A stretch of 64,000 nt of DNA from Candidatus Eremiobacterota bacterium (lineage in GTDB: Bacteria > Vulcanimicrobiota > CADAWZ01 > Ess09-12). How positions within the stretch are numbered: position 1 is the first letter of the stretch; each line of letters begins with the position of its first letter. The translations under genes were made by a program, and so were the position numbers. The stretch is from assembly GCA_031082125.1 (NCBI GenBank), contig JAVHLM010000009.1, positions 128,436-192,435 on the forward strand, given 5' to 3'. Of this stretch, positions 49,983-58,750 are shown one piece after another. The notes below the pieces were generated by a model, which saw only the letters and a program-made list of their open reading frames with translations, made no database searches and was not told the DNA's origin.

Positions 49983-51023
49983 ATGAGCGGTGAAGTGAGA
50001 AACTATGCGGAAGGCGGCACTGTTGACAATGCCGTCCAGTATTGGAAAGGCGTGGCGGAGAACCAGGACAGGCTCGTGGCCCAGGGGAAGCGCAACCCTT
50101 ACGTGGGAGCCGCCTGCAAGACGGGCGCCCAGATAATGAACGGCTTCATCGCCATAAGCGGCCTTCACGAGGTGGAAAAGAGCTCCGGGAAGCTCGGATG
50201 GGACGTGGGGAGCGGCGCCTCGAACACCCAGATAGCCAAGGACACCGGCATGCTCCTCTTTGATTCCACCATGGCAGGCCTCACCTTTCTCCCTGCCGGC
50301 AAGGTGCTCCAGGGAGTGAAAGGGGGAAAAGGGCTCTATACCACGGCGAAGGCCGGCGAGGCCATCACGGGGATGGTGAAGGCGGGAAAGGGCGCCGCAG
50401 CTCCCGTGGCGGGCGAGATCACGGCGGCAATCGAAAAGACCATCCCCCAGGGCGGAAAAGTGACGGCAGAGCACTCAAAAGCTCTCCTCAGTGAGCTCAC
50501 CGACATAGGGAAGAAATACGGTATTACCATACAGGAGGGCGGCAAGGTAGGCGAGAGCGTCGGCTCCATGAACAAGATCCTCGTAAATACGAAAGCGGGG
50601 GGCTCCCACGAGATAACCCACGTGGTGCAGCAGCTCCAGACAAGGGCCACGGCGCTGGAAGCGCAGGCGCAGAAGCTGGGCAAGCCCGTGAAGGACCTCA
50701 CGGCCGTTGAGCGCCAGGGAGCTTTCCAGAATATGGTGAAGCCCTTCGAGGAAGTGGCCTACAACCAGCATGAGATGTGGGCCAAGGAGGCGACGAAACT
50801 TGGCGGCGGAGCGAAAAGCTCCTATGCCGACGCCCTGAAACGCAATGTGGCAAGCTTTGAAGAGGCTCTCTCGGGGGGCAATGTTCCCTCCGCCGAGGTG
50901 AGCGGCCTCTCGAGGGCCTACGGCGAGGTCCCCAACATCCTTGGCCGCTCCCAGGGCGAAAACCTCAGCAACGTAGGTCAGATCCAGCTCAGGTCCGTCA
51001 ACTACGCAAGGGAACAGCAGTAG
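49983..51023 (+). CDS. Putative zincin metallopeptidase (DUF4157-like HExxH)
   Basis: 346 residues from an ATG at 49983 with AGGGGG upstream. Residues 1-150 contain a hydrophobic, Gly-rich region without a clear signal peptide. H209-E210-I-T-H213 occurs in SHEITHVVQQ, the motif of DUF4157-type zincins often found in polymorphic toxins. FEEVAYNQHE, about 40 residues later, may give the third zinc ligand. The rest is helical. It is followed 3 bp later by a zinc-ribbon gene. It could be a secreted effector or a house-keeping peptidase; the substrate is unknown. Confidence 0.65.
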   Translation: MSGEVRNYAEGGTVDNAVQYWKGVAENQDRLVAQGKRNPYVGAACKTGAQIMNGFIAISGLHEVEKSSGKLGWDVGSGASNTQIAKDTGMLLFDSTMAGLTFLPAGKVLQGVKGGKGLYTTAKAGEAITGMVKAGKGAAAPVAGEITAAIEKTIPQGGKVTAEHSKALLSELTDIGKKYGITIQEGGKVGESVGSMNKILVNTKAGGSHEITHVVQQLQTRATALEAQAQKLGKPVKDLTAVERQGAFQNMVKPFEEVAYNQHEMWAKEATKLGGGAKSSYADALKRNVASFEEALSGGNVPSAEVSGLSRAYGEVPNILGRSQGENLSNVGQIQLRSVNYAREQQ

Positions 51024-51026
51024 CCT

Positions 51027-51629
51027 GTGGCCCCCCTTTACTGCCACTTCTGCGGCGAGGAAAACGATCACCCCGGGAAGCACTGCACAAGGTGCAACGG
51101 CGTGCTCCCCAGCTTTTCCTCCGATGCCTCCGATGACGGACCGCCTCAACAGGACCCGGCCCTCGATTCCCTTCCGGAGCCTCCTGCACCCGCAGCCGAA
51201 GGCGCCGAGTTCCAGAAAGAAGCTGTCCTCAGGTCCCTTGAGAAGATTGCCGGCGATTTCTGCGATGGCACCCTCAGCGAAGAGGAATACCTGCAGAAGA
51301 TTGAGGCCCTGGAAGAGCTTGTAGAGGGAGTGAAGAAGGATTTCATGGTATTTCTCTCCACGGTGAGAGAATTCTGCGAAAACCCGCCGGATAGCGCTGC
51401 AGACGCAATCTCCTGCTACCCCCGGGAGGCCGGGGAGAAGCTTCTGAGCATCTCCCATTTATTTGCCCGCTCTTTTTACGCGATGAAGAGCCTGGCCGGA
51501 GGGGCCCGCGATTATTACATGGAAGAAGCCCTCAACAACGCGTCGCTTGCCATGGACGAGGTTGAGCGCCTTGACGCGATCTCGGAAGAGACGGGCGATA
51601 TGATGAAAAACCTCACGGCGGGAGAGTGA
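51027..51629 (+). CDS. N-terminal zinc-ribbon protein, third family member
   Basis: 200 residues from a GTG at 51027, 3 bp after the zincin gene, with no clear ribosome-binding site, so translation probably depends on coupling. Ribbon CHFCGEEN / CTRCNG, then a Pro-rich acidic linker and a helical region (~60-200). It resembles 5003-5635 and 16018-16551 in layout and phrases. Function unknown, though here the partner gene is a predicted metallopeptidase. Confidence 0.72.
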   Translation: MAPLYCHFCGEENDHPGKHCTRCNGVLPSFSSDASDDGPPQQDPALDSLPEPPAPAAEGAEFQKEAVLRSLEKIAGDFCDGTLSEEEYLQKIEALEELVEGVKKDFMVFLSTVREFCENPPDSAADAISCYPREAGEKLLSISHLFARSFYAMKSLAGGARDYYMEEALNNASLAMDEVERLDAISEETGDMMKNLTAGE

Positions 51630-51675
51630 AGAATATAACTGCGCCACGCCCTGGCGAAAAGAGCGTACCGTCACC

Positions 51676-51909
51676 ATGAAGGAAAAGCTAATTTTTCTCG
51701 AGTTTATCGCTGCGGGCTTCATCGTGCTGGGCCTTGGCCTGCTGCTCCTGAGGCGCTTCAAGCCTGAGGATGAAGGGTCGTTCCCATGCCTGGAGCGCAA
51801 TGTCAGGGGGATCCTTTCCCTCAGGGGCCTCCTCTTTCTTTCAGGCTATCTGCTTGCCTTATACGGCGGGGCGTCTGTTCTCATCTGCACCCTCCTCATT
51901 TTTCTCTGA
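51676..51909 (+). CDS. Small two-TM membrane protein
   Basis: 77 residues: MKEKLIFLEFIAAGFIVLGL begins the first TM helix, a charged loop with FKPEDEGSF follows, and a second TM helix ends the protein (SVLICTLLIFL). No family recognised. The ribosome-binding site is weak. Confidence 0.55.
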   Translation: MKEKLIFLEFIAAGFIVLGLGLLLLRRFKPEDEGSFPCLERNVRGILSLRGLLFLSGYLLALYGGASVLICTLLIFL

Positions 51910-51966
51910 GGGCATCCTGGCAAGGAGCAGGAATGGATTTCGGGGCGGGCGCCGAACTATTCTTTG

Positions 51967-52719
51967 ATGGACACCCTCAGAAAAGCATCAGAGCTCATCG
52001 GCCGCTCCAGGAGGATCTGCGCCTTCACCGGAGCCGGTGTCTCAACGGAGAGCGGGATCCCCGACTTCAGGTCCAGCGGGGGGGTCTTTGAATCCCTCCG
52101 GAAGCGCTATCCCTTTCCCCCCGAGGAGATCCTGAGCAGGGACTTCTTCTTGAAAAAGCCTGAGCTCTTTTTTGAGGTGTACAGGAAAACTCTTGTGTAC
52201 CGTGGCGCAAAGCCGAACAGGTGCCATACCGCCCTGGCGGAGCTGGAGAATAGGGGGAAGCTCGCCGGCATTGTCACGCAGAATATCGATAATCTCCACC
52301 AGGAAGGGGGCTCACACGCGGTGATAGAGCTCCACGGCAACGCCAATGAGAATCAATGCACGGGCTGCGGGAAAAAATTCACCCTGGACTACATGGCGGA
52401 CCATCCCGAAGTGATTCCCCGCTGCGACGGCTGCAGGGCGATTGTGAGGCCCCTCGTGGTGCTCTACGGCGAGTGCCTGGAGCATGAGAACCTGGTGAGC
52501 GCAAAAAGGCTCATAAGATCTTCGGATACTCTCCTGATCATCGGGACAAGCCTCGTGGTGTATCCCGCCGCAGCTCTCTTGAGTGAGTTCCATGGTGCTT
52601 CGATGATAATCATCAACAAGGCTGAAACGATTTGCGATGAGGCTGCCGACGTGGTGATAAGGGAGAGCGCCTCGAAAGCGATGGATGCCATCCTTGAAGC
52701 GCTCGGCAGGGGGATCTGA
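51967..52719 (+). CDS. Sir2-family NAD-dependent protein deacylase
   Basis: 250 residues from an ATG at 51967. Sirtuin motifs in order: CAFTGAGVSTESGIPDFRS (NAD binding), TQNIDNLHQEGGS, catalytic His in VIELHGNANEN, zinc site CTGC and CDGC, then GTSLVVYPAA and IINKAE. It removes acetyl or other acyl groups from lysine using NAD. No long extension, so a CobB-like class III or class U enzyme. Start has no strong ribosome-binding site. Confidence 0.92.
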   Translation: MDTLRKASELIGRSRRICAFTGAGVSTESGIPDFRSSGGVFESLRKRYPFPPEEILSRDFFLKKPELFFEVYRKTLVYRGAKPNRCHTALAELENRGKLAGIVTQNIDNLHQEGGSHAVIELHGNANENQCTGCGKKFTLDYMADHPEVIPRCDGCRAIVRPLVVLYGECLEHENLVSAKRLIRSSDTLLIIGTSLVVYPAAALLSEFHGASMIIINKAETICDEAADVVIRESASKAMDAILEALGRGI

Positions 52720-52762
52720 CCAGGGCACAGCCGCCTCTTTCCGCACTGCCGCCTGCTCAGTC

Positions 52763-54151
52763 TCAGCGGGCCTTAAGCTGCGGGCCCACTCGCTCCATAA
52801 CCCACGAGGCGATTCTTCTGTTGATGCCGGGGCCATAGTGGGTGCCGTCGTAGCCCGTGTCAAACTGGCTTTCCTCCAGTCCGGCAAAGGGCTTCATGAG
52901 ATCGACGGCCGGGAAAGGGCATTTCTCCAGGGAGGCCGCCATGCGATCCCACTGAGCTTTGAAGGCGGTGTCGGTCTTATACCTCTTCACGTTGTCTCTT
53001 GTGGGGAGCACGAAAAGGAAAAACTCTGCGCCCTGCTCCCCGGCTTCGCGGGCCATTGCCTCGAAGATGGCCCTTGAGACCTCCATGGCCTCGGAGCCTT
53101 CATCCATGAGATGTTCCCTTATCCTGTGCTCCTCGTTGGTATACCGGACACGGGCCCATATCTTGTAGGTGATGAGCTCTCCTATGAGGGGCGGGCACTC
53201 GTACTTTGAGAGGATATAGAAGCTGTCGTATTTCCTGAGGTGCTCCCTGAGCCTGGGGCTGATGCGGGAGCTTGAATTCTCCCGGTAAAACTCCTCAGAG
53301 CTCCTGTACGGGCTTTTCACCAGCTCAAGGGCGCCTTTCTTCATGATGAAGCGGGGGATGAGCGTGCCTGTCCTCCATCCCATGAAATTCCTGCACACGT
53401 TCACATCGCGCTCAAGGTCGGCGCCGGGGACAAACATGAGGATCATGCCGTCGTGGAATGCCTTCCCTTTCAGAAGCCCGTAGCGGAGGAGGCACTGGCC
53501 CATGCTGTAGCCGTCAGTGCCGAAATTGACGGCCTCGAGGTCTTTTTTTGATTTTTCAAGGAAATGAGGCCATGTCTCATCATTTTTCAGCCTGCTGCAG
53601 TTGGTGAAGGAGTCTCCAAAAACCAGGATCCTCGTGACGCCGGGGGGCTTCGCGAACGACACTTCGCCTGTCCTGCGGGCACCCAGGCTGTTTGACTGCC
53701 ACCAGCCCCTGGTGGATCTTTTCCCCTCCCGGGGGGCATATCCCAGAACCTCGTCCTCCCTGGTGATGCCCCACAGGTCATCATTGGCGGGCTCCCCCGG
53801 AGAGACTTCCTGAGGAGCTAGCGGGGCCGGGGATGCGGCAGCAGGTGAGGTTGGCGAGGCAGATGGTGAAGGATTCGCTGCACTTTCAGGTGAGGGAGAC
53901 GCGGCAGGCGAGCTGCTTTTGAGGGTATCCAGCGCAGGCTCGTCGCCGGGAATCACCTTCAGGGGAGGGAGCTCAATGCCGAAGAACCTCCCGCAGGAAA
54001 GCGGCGAAGGGGTGACCATGAGCCTCAGGAGGATCTCGACGACAATAAAAAAGAGAAAAAGAGTCATCAAGGCAAAGAAGACCTTCCTTGCCCCGCTTTT
54101 CCTTCCGTCACCGGTGCTCTTCCTGGCGCCCATGGTGCTCAAGTATTCCAT
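52763..54151 (-). CDS. SGNH/GDSL hydrolase with membrane anchor and Pro/Ser/Ala linker
   Basis: 462 residues from an ATG at 54151; a TTG at 54163 is also open. A TM anchor (~22-42) is followed by a ~60-residue Pro/Ser/Ala linker (ASPSPESAANPSPSASPTSP), then the SGNH domain from ~120: GDSF with nucleophile Ser, FGTDGYSMGQ for block II, and DGTHYGPGIN with the Asp-His at the C-terminus. The linker suggests passage through or along a cell-wall layer. It is a distant relative of the enzyme at 1916-3034. Confidence 0.85.
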   Translation of the reverse strand: MEYLSTMGARKSTGDGRKSGARKVFFALMTLFLFFIVVEILLRLMVTPSPLSCGRFFGIELPPLKVIPGDEPALDTLKSSSPAASPSPESAANPSPSASPTSPAAASPAPLAPQEVSPGEPANDDLWGITREDEVLGYAPREGKRSTRGWWQSNSLGARRTGEVSFAKPPGVTRILVFGDSFTNCSRLKNDETWPHFLEKSKKDLEAVNFGTDGYSMGQCLLRYGLLKGKAFHDGMILMFVPGADLERDVNVCRNFMGWRTGTLIPRFIMKKGALELVKSPYRSSEEFYRENSSSRISPRLREHLRKYDSFYILSKYECPPLIGELITYKIWARVRYTNEEHRIREHLMDEGSEAMEVSRAIFEAMAREAGEQGAEFFLFVLPTRDNVKRYKTDTAFKAQWDRMAASLEKCPFPAVDLMKPFAGLEESQFDTGYDGTHYGPGINRRIASWVMERVGPQLKAR

Positions 54152-54393
54152 GTGCCCCGGCAAGTTCCTCCCGCGGCCGGGAAGCCCTGGTAACTTGCCA
54201 GTATAGGGAGGCCAGGACTGGCTATAGGCGATTTCCTAGTAGCCTTGACGCCATTTTTATAGACAAGGAAGGGATCGCGGTCAGAGGGGGAGCCGAACAA
54301 GATTGCAGAAAATGAATTCTCAAAGGGAAGCCTCAAGGAGCTTAACACTATTGTCTCCCAGTTATTCTTGAAGTGTTCTTCATCCAGAATGAT

Positions 54394-54432
54394 ATTGCAA
54401 ATAATGCAATACTATGATACCATAATAATGGT
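54394..54432 (+). promoter_or_regulatory. Operator pair upstream of the MazF module
   Basis: ATTGCA-AATAA-TGCAAT (54394-54410) and ACCAT-AATA-ATGGT (54419-54432) are two inverted repeats 8 bp apart, with TATGAT (54413-54418) between them as a possible -10 box. This suits binding by the ribbon-helix-helix antitoxin encoded at 54442. Confidence 0.65.
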
Positions 54433-54441
54433 GATGAATCC

Positions 54442-54714
54442 ATGACGCTCTCAAGAAATAAAAAAGCAACTTTTATGCTCCCTGAAGGCCTGCTCGAAGA
54501 GATGCATGAAGTGGTAAATACCGGCCTGGCGCGCTCTGTGAGCTCTCTTGTAAGGCAGGCGCTGGAGCAAAGGCTTCGCCAGTTACGGGAAGAGCGGCTG
54601 CGGAAGGAATTTGAGCAGGCCGCGGGAGACAGTGAATTCATGAACGACCTTGAAGGGACGATGAGCGTATTTCAAGATGCTGACGGGGAGACCGCCCGCT
54701 TGATAAAAGAATGA
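54442..54714 (+). CDS. Ribbon-helix-helix antitoxin of a MazF-type module
   Basis: 90 residues. The N-terminal strand KATFMLPEGLLEEMHEVV and helix SVSSLVRQALEQRL fit a ribbon-helix-helix DNA-binding domain; the acidic C-terminus (GDSEFMNDLEGTMSVF) would cover the toxin. Its last 4 bp overlap the toxin start. It should bind the operators upstream and repress its own operon. Confidence 0.85.
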   Translation: MTLSRNKKATFMLPEGLLEEMHEVVNTGLARSVSSLVRQALEQRLRQLREERLRKEFEQAAGDSEFMNDLEGTMSVFQDADGETARLIKE

Positions 54715-55070
54715 CACCCCGCAGGTGGGAAATATACCAGGCCGCGCTTGATCCGCACCAGGGATCCGAGCAGGGCGGCTCCCGTCCCGCAGTGGTGATT
54801 TCAAGGGATTCAATAAATTGTTCCCTGCCGGTGATTGCGGTGCTTCCCGTTACCTCCTATAAATCCCCTCGCAGAATATATTCCACTGAAGTGCTTATTC
54901 CGGGAGGAATGGCAGGGCTTCCCATGGATTCACTGATTCTTGCCCACCAGATAAGGACAATTGCCCGCTCCAGGCTGCTTAAGCTCTATGGAAAAATTGA
55001 AGATGAGGCAATACAGGAGAAGATAGAAGCTGCGGTGCGTATTTTTCTGGATCTTGAGAAGGAGAGCTGA
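54711..55070 (+). CDS. mazF: MazF/PemK-family endoribonuclease toxin
   Basis: 119 residues: RRWEIYQAALDPHQGSEQGG followed by SRPAVVISRD is the typical MazF start, then PVIAVLPVTSY, and DSLILAHQIRTIARSRL with the second conserved Arg. MazF toxins cut mRNA at short sequences. Start overlaps the antitoxin stop (ATGA). A hairpin CTGCCTC-AATG-GAGGCAG at 55244-55261 may end the transcript. Confidence 0.92.
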   Translation: MTPRRWEIYQAALDPHQGSEQGGSRPAVVISRDSINCSLPVIAVLPVTSYKSPRRIYSTEVLIPGGMAGLPMDSLILAHQIRTIARSRLLKLYGKIEDEAIQEKIEAAVRIFLDLEKES

Positions 55071-55096
55071 CCTCGCCTGCCCCTTATCCAGTGCTC

Positions 55097-55142
55097 ACTC
55101 CACCGGCAGAGTGAGAATGAACTCCGCTCCCCTGCCCGGCCC
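55097..55142. repeat. 46-bp direct repeat, copy 1 (remnant of a histidine kinase end)
   Basis: Matches 56070-56115 at 45 of 46 positions. In the second copy the segment encodes the last residues of a histidine kinase ATPase domain on the minus strand (EFILTLPVE). The two copies flank the DUF4160/DUF2442 genes. Confidence 0.9.
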
Positions 55143-55442
55143 GTCCGGTCAAGGGTTTTCGTGGAGCCCCGGCTGCGAGTGTCCGCTGCTTTTATACGTG
55201 GCATCATATCCCCCACCTCTCATCACATTTTAATCCGTGCTATCTGCCTCAATGGAGGCAGCTTTCTCCCTTCACATTAAATTTCGCCCCGCCGAATTTA
55301 ACCCCGCCGCGTGATATGCTGTCACTAATATATCCCAGTATTGTGCCTGCATATTTTGTAGCTTTTCACAATCAGGCCACTCGATGAACCAATTTTTACA
55401 ATTGTCCGCCGTTATAATTTCTCGGAGTGCATCGCAATGCTC
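55143..55442. other. Non-coding stretch with two hairpins
   Basis: No supported gene. Hairpins: CTGCCTC-AATG-GAGGCAG (55244-55261), followed by a weak T-rich run, and TTAAATTTCG / CGAATTTAA (55277-55301). The base composition is more AT-rich than its surroundings, in keeping with an accessory insert. Confidence 0.55.
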
Positions 55443-55471
55443 TTGCCGGTTATCCGGAAAAGCATTATAAT
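55443..55471 (+). promoter_or_regulatory. Promoter of the DUF4160/DUF2442 pair
   Basis: TTGCCG (55443-55448), 17 bp, TATAAT (55466-55471), 30 bp before the ATG at 55501. Confidence 0.65.
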
Positions 55472-55500
55472 GAGAGTAGATTACGATTCATGCGGGGGCT

Positions 55501-55740
55501 ATGAGTCCAACGGTCTTTCGTTACAAAGGGTACCGGTTTTTCTTCTTTTCCCGTGAAGAAGAGAGGATGCATATCCATGTTGAATCGGGGAAAGGCGAAG
55601 CGAAGTTCTGGATAAACCCCTCTGTATCGATGGCAAATAATTATGGATTCTCCGAAAAGGAGCTTCAGGAAATTGCAGCAATAATCAAGGAGAAGGAAGA
55701 TGAAATCAGGGAAAGCTGGAAATCACACTTCTCAGATTGA
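55501..55740 (+). CDS. DUF4160 protein
   Basis: 79 residues: PTVFRYKGYRFFFFSREEE, HIHVESGKGEAKFWI and NYGFSEKELQEI are the hallmark phrases of DUF4160. Such genes usually pair with DUF2442, as here (overlap 41 bp), and the pair is regarded as a probable toxin-antitoxin-like system whose mode of action is not established. Confidence 0.9.
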   Translation: MSPTVFRYKGYRFFFFSREEERMHIHVESGKGEAKFWINPSVSMANNYGFSEKELQEIAAIIKEKEDEIRESWKSHFSD

Positions 55741-55963
55741 AGTGCTTAATATCTCTCAGTTTGGCTTCTGGCTCTCTCTTGACGGAGATGAACACTTCCT
55801 GCCCTTTGATAAATTCCCATGGTTCAGGGAAGCAAGAATATCAGATATCATCAATGTTGAGCTTCTTCATCACAGCCACCTCTACTGGCCATCTCTCGAT
55901 ATAGATCTTGAGCTTGAATCCATTGTGCATCCGGAGAAATATCCTCTTGTCTACAGGGCGTAG
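55700..55963 (+). CDS. DUF2442 protein
   Basis: 87 residues: NISQFGFWLSLDGDEHFLPF, DKFPWFREA and HLYWPSLDIDLELESI followed by HPEKYPL are typical of DUF2442. It starts within the end of the DUF4160 gene in another frame; the frame is free of stops and the family match is clear. It is expected to act with the DUF4160 protein. Confidence 0.9.
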   Translation: MKSGKAGNHTSQIEVLNISQFGFWLSLDGDEHFLPFDKFPWFREARISDIINVELLHHSHLYWPSLDIDLELESIVHPEKYPLVYRA

Positions 55964-56069
55964 CAATGTCTCATTTTCAGGCTTCGGCCCCCCGTCCTTA
56001 TCTCATATATGAACTTCTATAATTTCACCGTAATTATGAGGTTTGGAATGATGGAACCCTGGAAAATTT

Positions 56070-56115
56070 ACTCCACCGGCAGGGTGAGAATGAACTCCGC
56101 TCCCCTGCCCGGCCC
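56070..56115. repeat. 46-bp direct repeat, copy 2
   Basis: See 55097-55142; 45 of 46 positions agree and similarity stops sharply after the shared GGCCC. The copies lie 973 bp apart. Confidence 0.9.
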
Positions 56116-56586
56116 TTCGCTCCTCGCCCTCACCGTGCCCCCGTGGGCCTCGATTATCTTCTTCACTATCGGGAGCCCGAAGCCGAACCTGCCGCTCCTC
56201 CATGTGGTGAAAGCATGATCGAAGATCCTTTCCAGATTCTCAGGTGCAAGGCCCAGGCCGTCGTCTTTGAATATAAGCTCCACAAAGCCCTTTTTCTTCA
56301 ATGCGCTCAGCGTGATCACAAGCTTTTTCCCGGCGGCGGCCTGCGACTGCAGTGAATTGGTAACCAGGTTCACCAGCACAAGCTCCATTCCCATGGGATC
56401 GCAGAGGATCGCAGGGACAGGGGGCCTGATAATGAGCCCTGCATTTGTGTCAGGGCTCCTGTGAAGGACATCTGACGCCTGGAGCTTCACACGCGCATGG
56501 CATCCATAAGAAGGCGATGGCTTCCGGTAAAACCAGCGACTTTCCCAAAATGTAACAAAATGGCAATTATTTTTTTCCCGGCCCTG

Positions 56587-56595
56587 TGCTATAAT
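56587..56595 (+). promoter_or_regulatory. Extended -10 promoter element TGCTATAAT
   Basis: TGC-TATAAT ends 35 bp before the ATG at 56631. No strong -35 box. An ATGTAACA lies upstream at 56550-56557, the same 8-mer as in the two composite promoters but at a different distance. Confidence 0.65.
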
Positions 56596-56630
56596 CAAAA
56601 TGGCGAACTGTCAGAAAAGGAGCGATGACA

Positions 56631-58736
56631 ATGGACAACATCACACCACGGATCTCCGGCAATATCCCTTCTCCCCTCGGCGGTGCGGGAACTCCCCAGC
56701 CTCCCGCGGAGCTTCGCCAGGAAAGCCCAGGCATCCCCACCGAGGATACCTTCGAGCGCAAGGGAACCTCATCTGAAAAGCCTGAAAAGAAGGTAAAAAA
56801 AGAGGACCTCCCCGCGGGAAAGACCACTGCGAAAGAGGGCGACAAGCTCAAGGAATACACCATTCTTGCCTATATGGACGGCAGCAACAACCTTGAGGAG
56901 GCCATCCTCGACGACGTGAAAGAGATGGAGAGCGTCGCCCCCGAGAACATGAACGTGGTGGTGCAGTTCTCGCGCTACCAGAACAAGCCCATGACCGTGA
57001 TGTTCCTTTCTGAATCGCTGTCGAAGGCCTTCCAGAGCAGGGAGTTCAAGGGAGTGCTCAAGGAGCTCATCGGTGACAAGGATATCGTGGAGCGTTACGG
57101 CGAGCTTCTGAAGGATCCCTACACGTGCAATTCCATCTCTTCGGTCCTCCTCAGGAGGAATCCCGATCTCTCGGACAAGCTTGACAGGCTCGTGGACCAG
57201 ACGCTCAAGGATACCTCAAACAGCAGCAGGACCCTCAAGGAGGTCATCAACGAGACGGCAGGGCAGATACTTGGCCAGATCATTGTCCAGGAGCAGGTAA
57301 GGGCCGAGGTGATGGCCCAGATGGCCGAAGAGGAAGGCGAGATTGTCTTTGAGCCCCAGAAGCCCGCTGCAGGACCGGCATCTTCACTGAGCAGCGCACC
57401 TTCGCTCATCGATATCATGGGTGATTCTCTGCAGGCCAGGGACGAGCCCCTCATCAACCAGATTGCCCGCGCTGCAGGGAGCTTCATCAAAAGCTCACAG
57501 GATACCTCCAGTGAAGGAGCCAAGGTCCTCTCCGCATCGGGTACTCCCGTGGCAGAAGCCCTCGATGCAGGGAGAAACAGCATCATCTTTGTGGAATCAA
57601 TGCCCGGCTCGGGAAAATTTGACCAGGGAGACTACAGCCCCATCCTCTCGCAGGTTGACGACGTTGAGGTGAACAAGGAGCCTCAGTGGCGGGGCGTGAG
57701 AAGGTTTGAAATCTCAAAAGATGACGACCAGAAAAGAATCAATTCAAAACAGCTCAAAGATATGGGCATGAGAGACATGTCCAAGGTGAAGACTCTCTCG
57801 GATTTCATTGCCTGGGGCATGAAGAACTACCCGGCAAAGCATTACATCGTGCTGATGAGCGATCATGGCGCCGGCTTCCTTGGCGCCGAAGAGGACCGGG
57901 GCAACATGCTCTCCCTCCCCAACATCCGTGAAGCCTTTGAGAAAGCCCATGAAAAGACCGGCATCAAGCCTGACATCATCGCCTTCGACGCCTGCCTGAT
58001 GGCCCAGGCCGAAGTGGCTTACGAGCTCAAGGACCAGGCGAAGTACCTCATTGCCTCGGAAGAAATCGTGGGCGGAGACGGCTATCCCTACAGGACCATC
58101 TTCCCCGCAGTGGACAAGGCCCTCTCCGAGGGGAAGACCGATCCCAGGGATGTGGCCTCCATATTCATCGAGGAATCGGAAAAAGCAAACAAGAAGTCCA
58201 CCTTCACCCTCTCAGCCATAGACCTGGAGGCGGCGAAAAAGGTTGTGAGCGCCGCCAATGACCTGGCGAAGGATATCCTCGAGGGCAAGGCGGACCTGGA
58301 CGCCGTGAGGGAATCCTTCAAGGAAGTGCAGCACTACAACGTGAACAGGGACAAGATGAGACCATACAGCGATTTCAGGGACCTCGGAGACCTTGTGGAC
58401 AAGCTTTCAAAAAACCCTGCCATCAAGAACAGGGACATAAAGAGAGATCTCAAGGAGCTCAAGGCCGCCGTCGAGCAGGCCGTGGTGAAGGAAGAGCACA
58501 TGCAGGACGAGGACTACGAGGGCTCCCACGGCATCTCCATTTTCGCCCCGCGCCGCCAGAGCGGTGTGAGCGTGCCTCTGATGGAGGAATACGACAAGAT
58601 CCTGATGTCCAAGCGCACGAAATGGAACGAGCTGGTGAAAGTGCTCACCGATTTTGAGGGTCTCAAGAAGCTGGAAGAGGAAGAAGGAGGGAAAGGACGG
58701 ATCACCTTTATCCCCCTCCCGCAGAGACGCCCGTAA
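56631..58736 (+). CDS. Clostripain-family (C11) cysteine protease
   Basis: 701 residues from the ATG at 56631, eight bases after AAGGAG; the ATG at 56625 is too close to it. Residues 1-75 are Pro/Lys/Glu-rich and disordered, with no signal peptide. The catalytic region begins YTILAYMDGSNNLEE and has the dyad H412 in LMSDHGAGF and C455 in AFDACLMAQAEVAYE, followed by IASEEIVGGDGYPY. A long insert (~150-330) separates the first strand from the His. Clostripain-like enzymes usually cleave after Arg. The gene ends at a strong terminator. Lack of a signal peptide means export, if any, uses another route. Confidence 0.9.
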   Translation: MDNITPRISGNIPSPLGGAGTPQPPAELRQESPGIPTEDTFERKGTSSEKPEKKVKKEDLPAGKTTAKEGDKLKEYTILAYMDGSNNLEEAILDDVKEMESVAPENMNVVVQFSRYQNKPMTVMFLSESLSKAFQSREFKGVLKELIGDKDIVERYGELLKDPYTCNSISSVLLRRNPDLSDKLDRLVDQTLKDTSNSSRTLKEVINETAGQILGQIIVQEQVRAEVMAQMAEEEGEIVFEPQKPAAGPASSLSSAPSLIDIMGDSLQARDEPLINQIARAAGSFIKSSQDTSSEGAKVLSASGTPVAEALDAGRNSIIFVESMPGSGKFDQGDYSPILSQVDDVEVNKEPQWRGVRRFEISKDDDQKRINSKQLKDMGMRDMSKVKTLSDFIAWGMKNYPAKHYIVLMSDHGAGFLGAEEDRGNMLSLPNIREAFEKAHEKTGIKPDIIAFDACLMAQAEVAYELKDQAKYLIASEEIVGGDGYPYRTIFPAVDKALSEGKTDPRDVASIFIEESEKANKKSTFTLSAIDLEAAKKVVSAANDLAKDILEGKADLDAVRESFKEVQHYNVNRDKMRPYSDFRDLGDLVDKLSKNPAIKNRDIKRDLKELKAAVEQAVVKEEHMQDEDYEGSHGISIFAPRRQSGVSVPLMEEYDKILMSKRTKWNELVKVLTDFEGLKKLEEEEGGKGRITFIPLPQRRP

Positions 58737-58750
58737 ATTCAGCGCTCCAG

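Larger units (their letters stand above)
56068..56598 (-). pseudogene. Truncated histidine kinase (ATPase domain only)
   Basis: Only the HATPase end of a sensor kinase is recognisable: N box LVNLVTNSLQS, G1 DDGLGL, F region FTTWRSGRFGFGLPIVKKII and AHGGTVRARSEGPGRGAEFI. Homology starts near VKLQASDVL; the ~40 residues before it look random, and no phospho-His domain is present. This is most likely a remnant of a larger kinase, as is the 46-bp copy at 55097-55142. Confidence 0.7.

Noticed and set aside
55143-55442. Possible tRNA or attachment site next to the toxin-antitoxin modules
   Set aside because: The hairpins do not fit a cloverleaf, and there is no integrase gene nearby.
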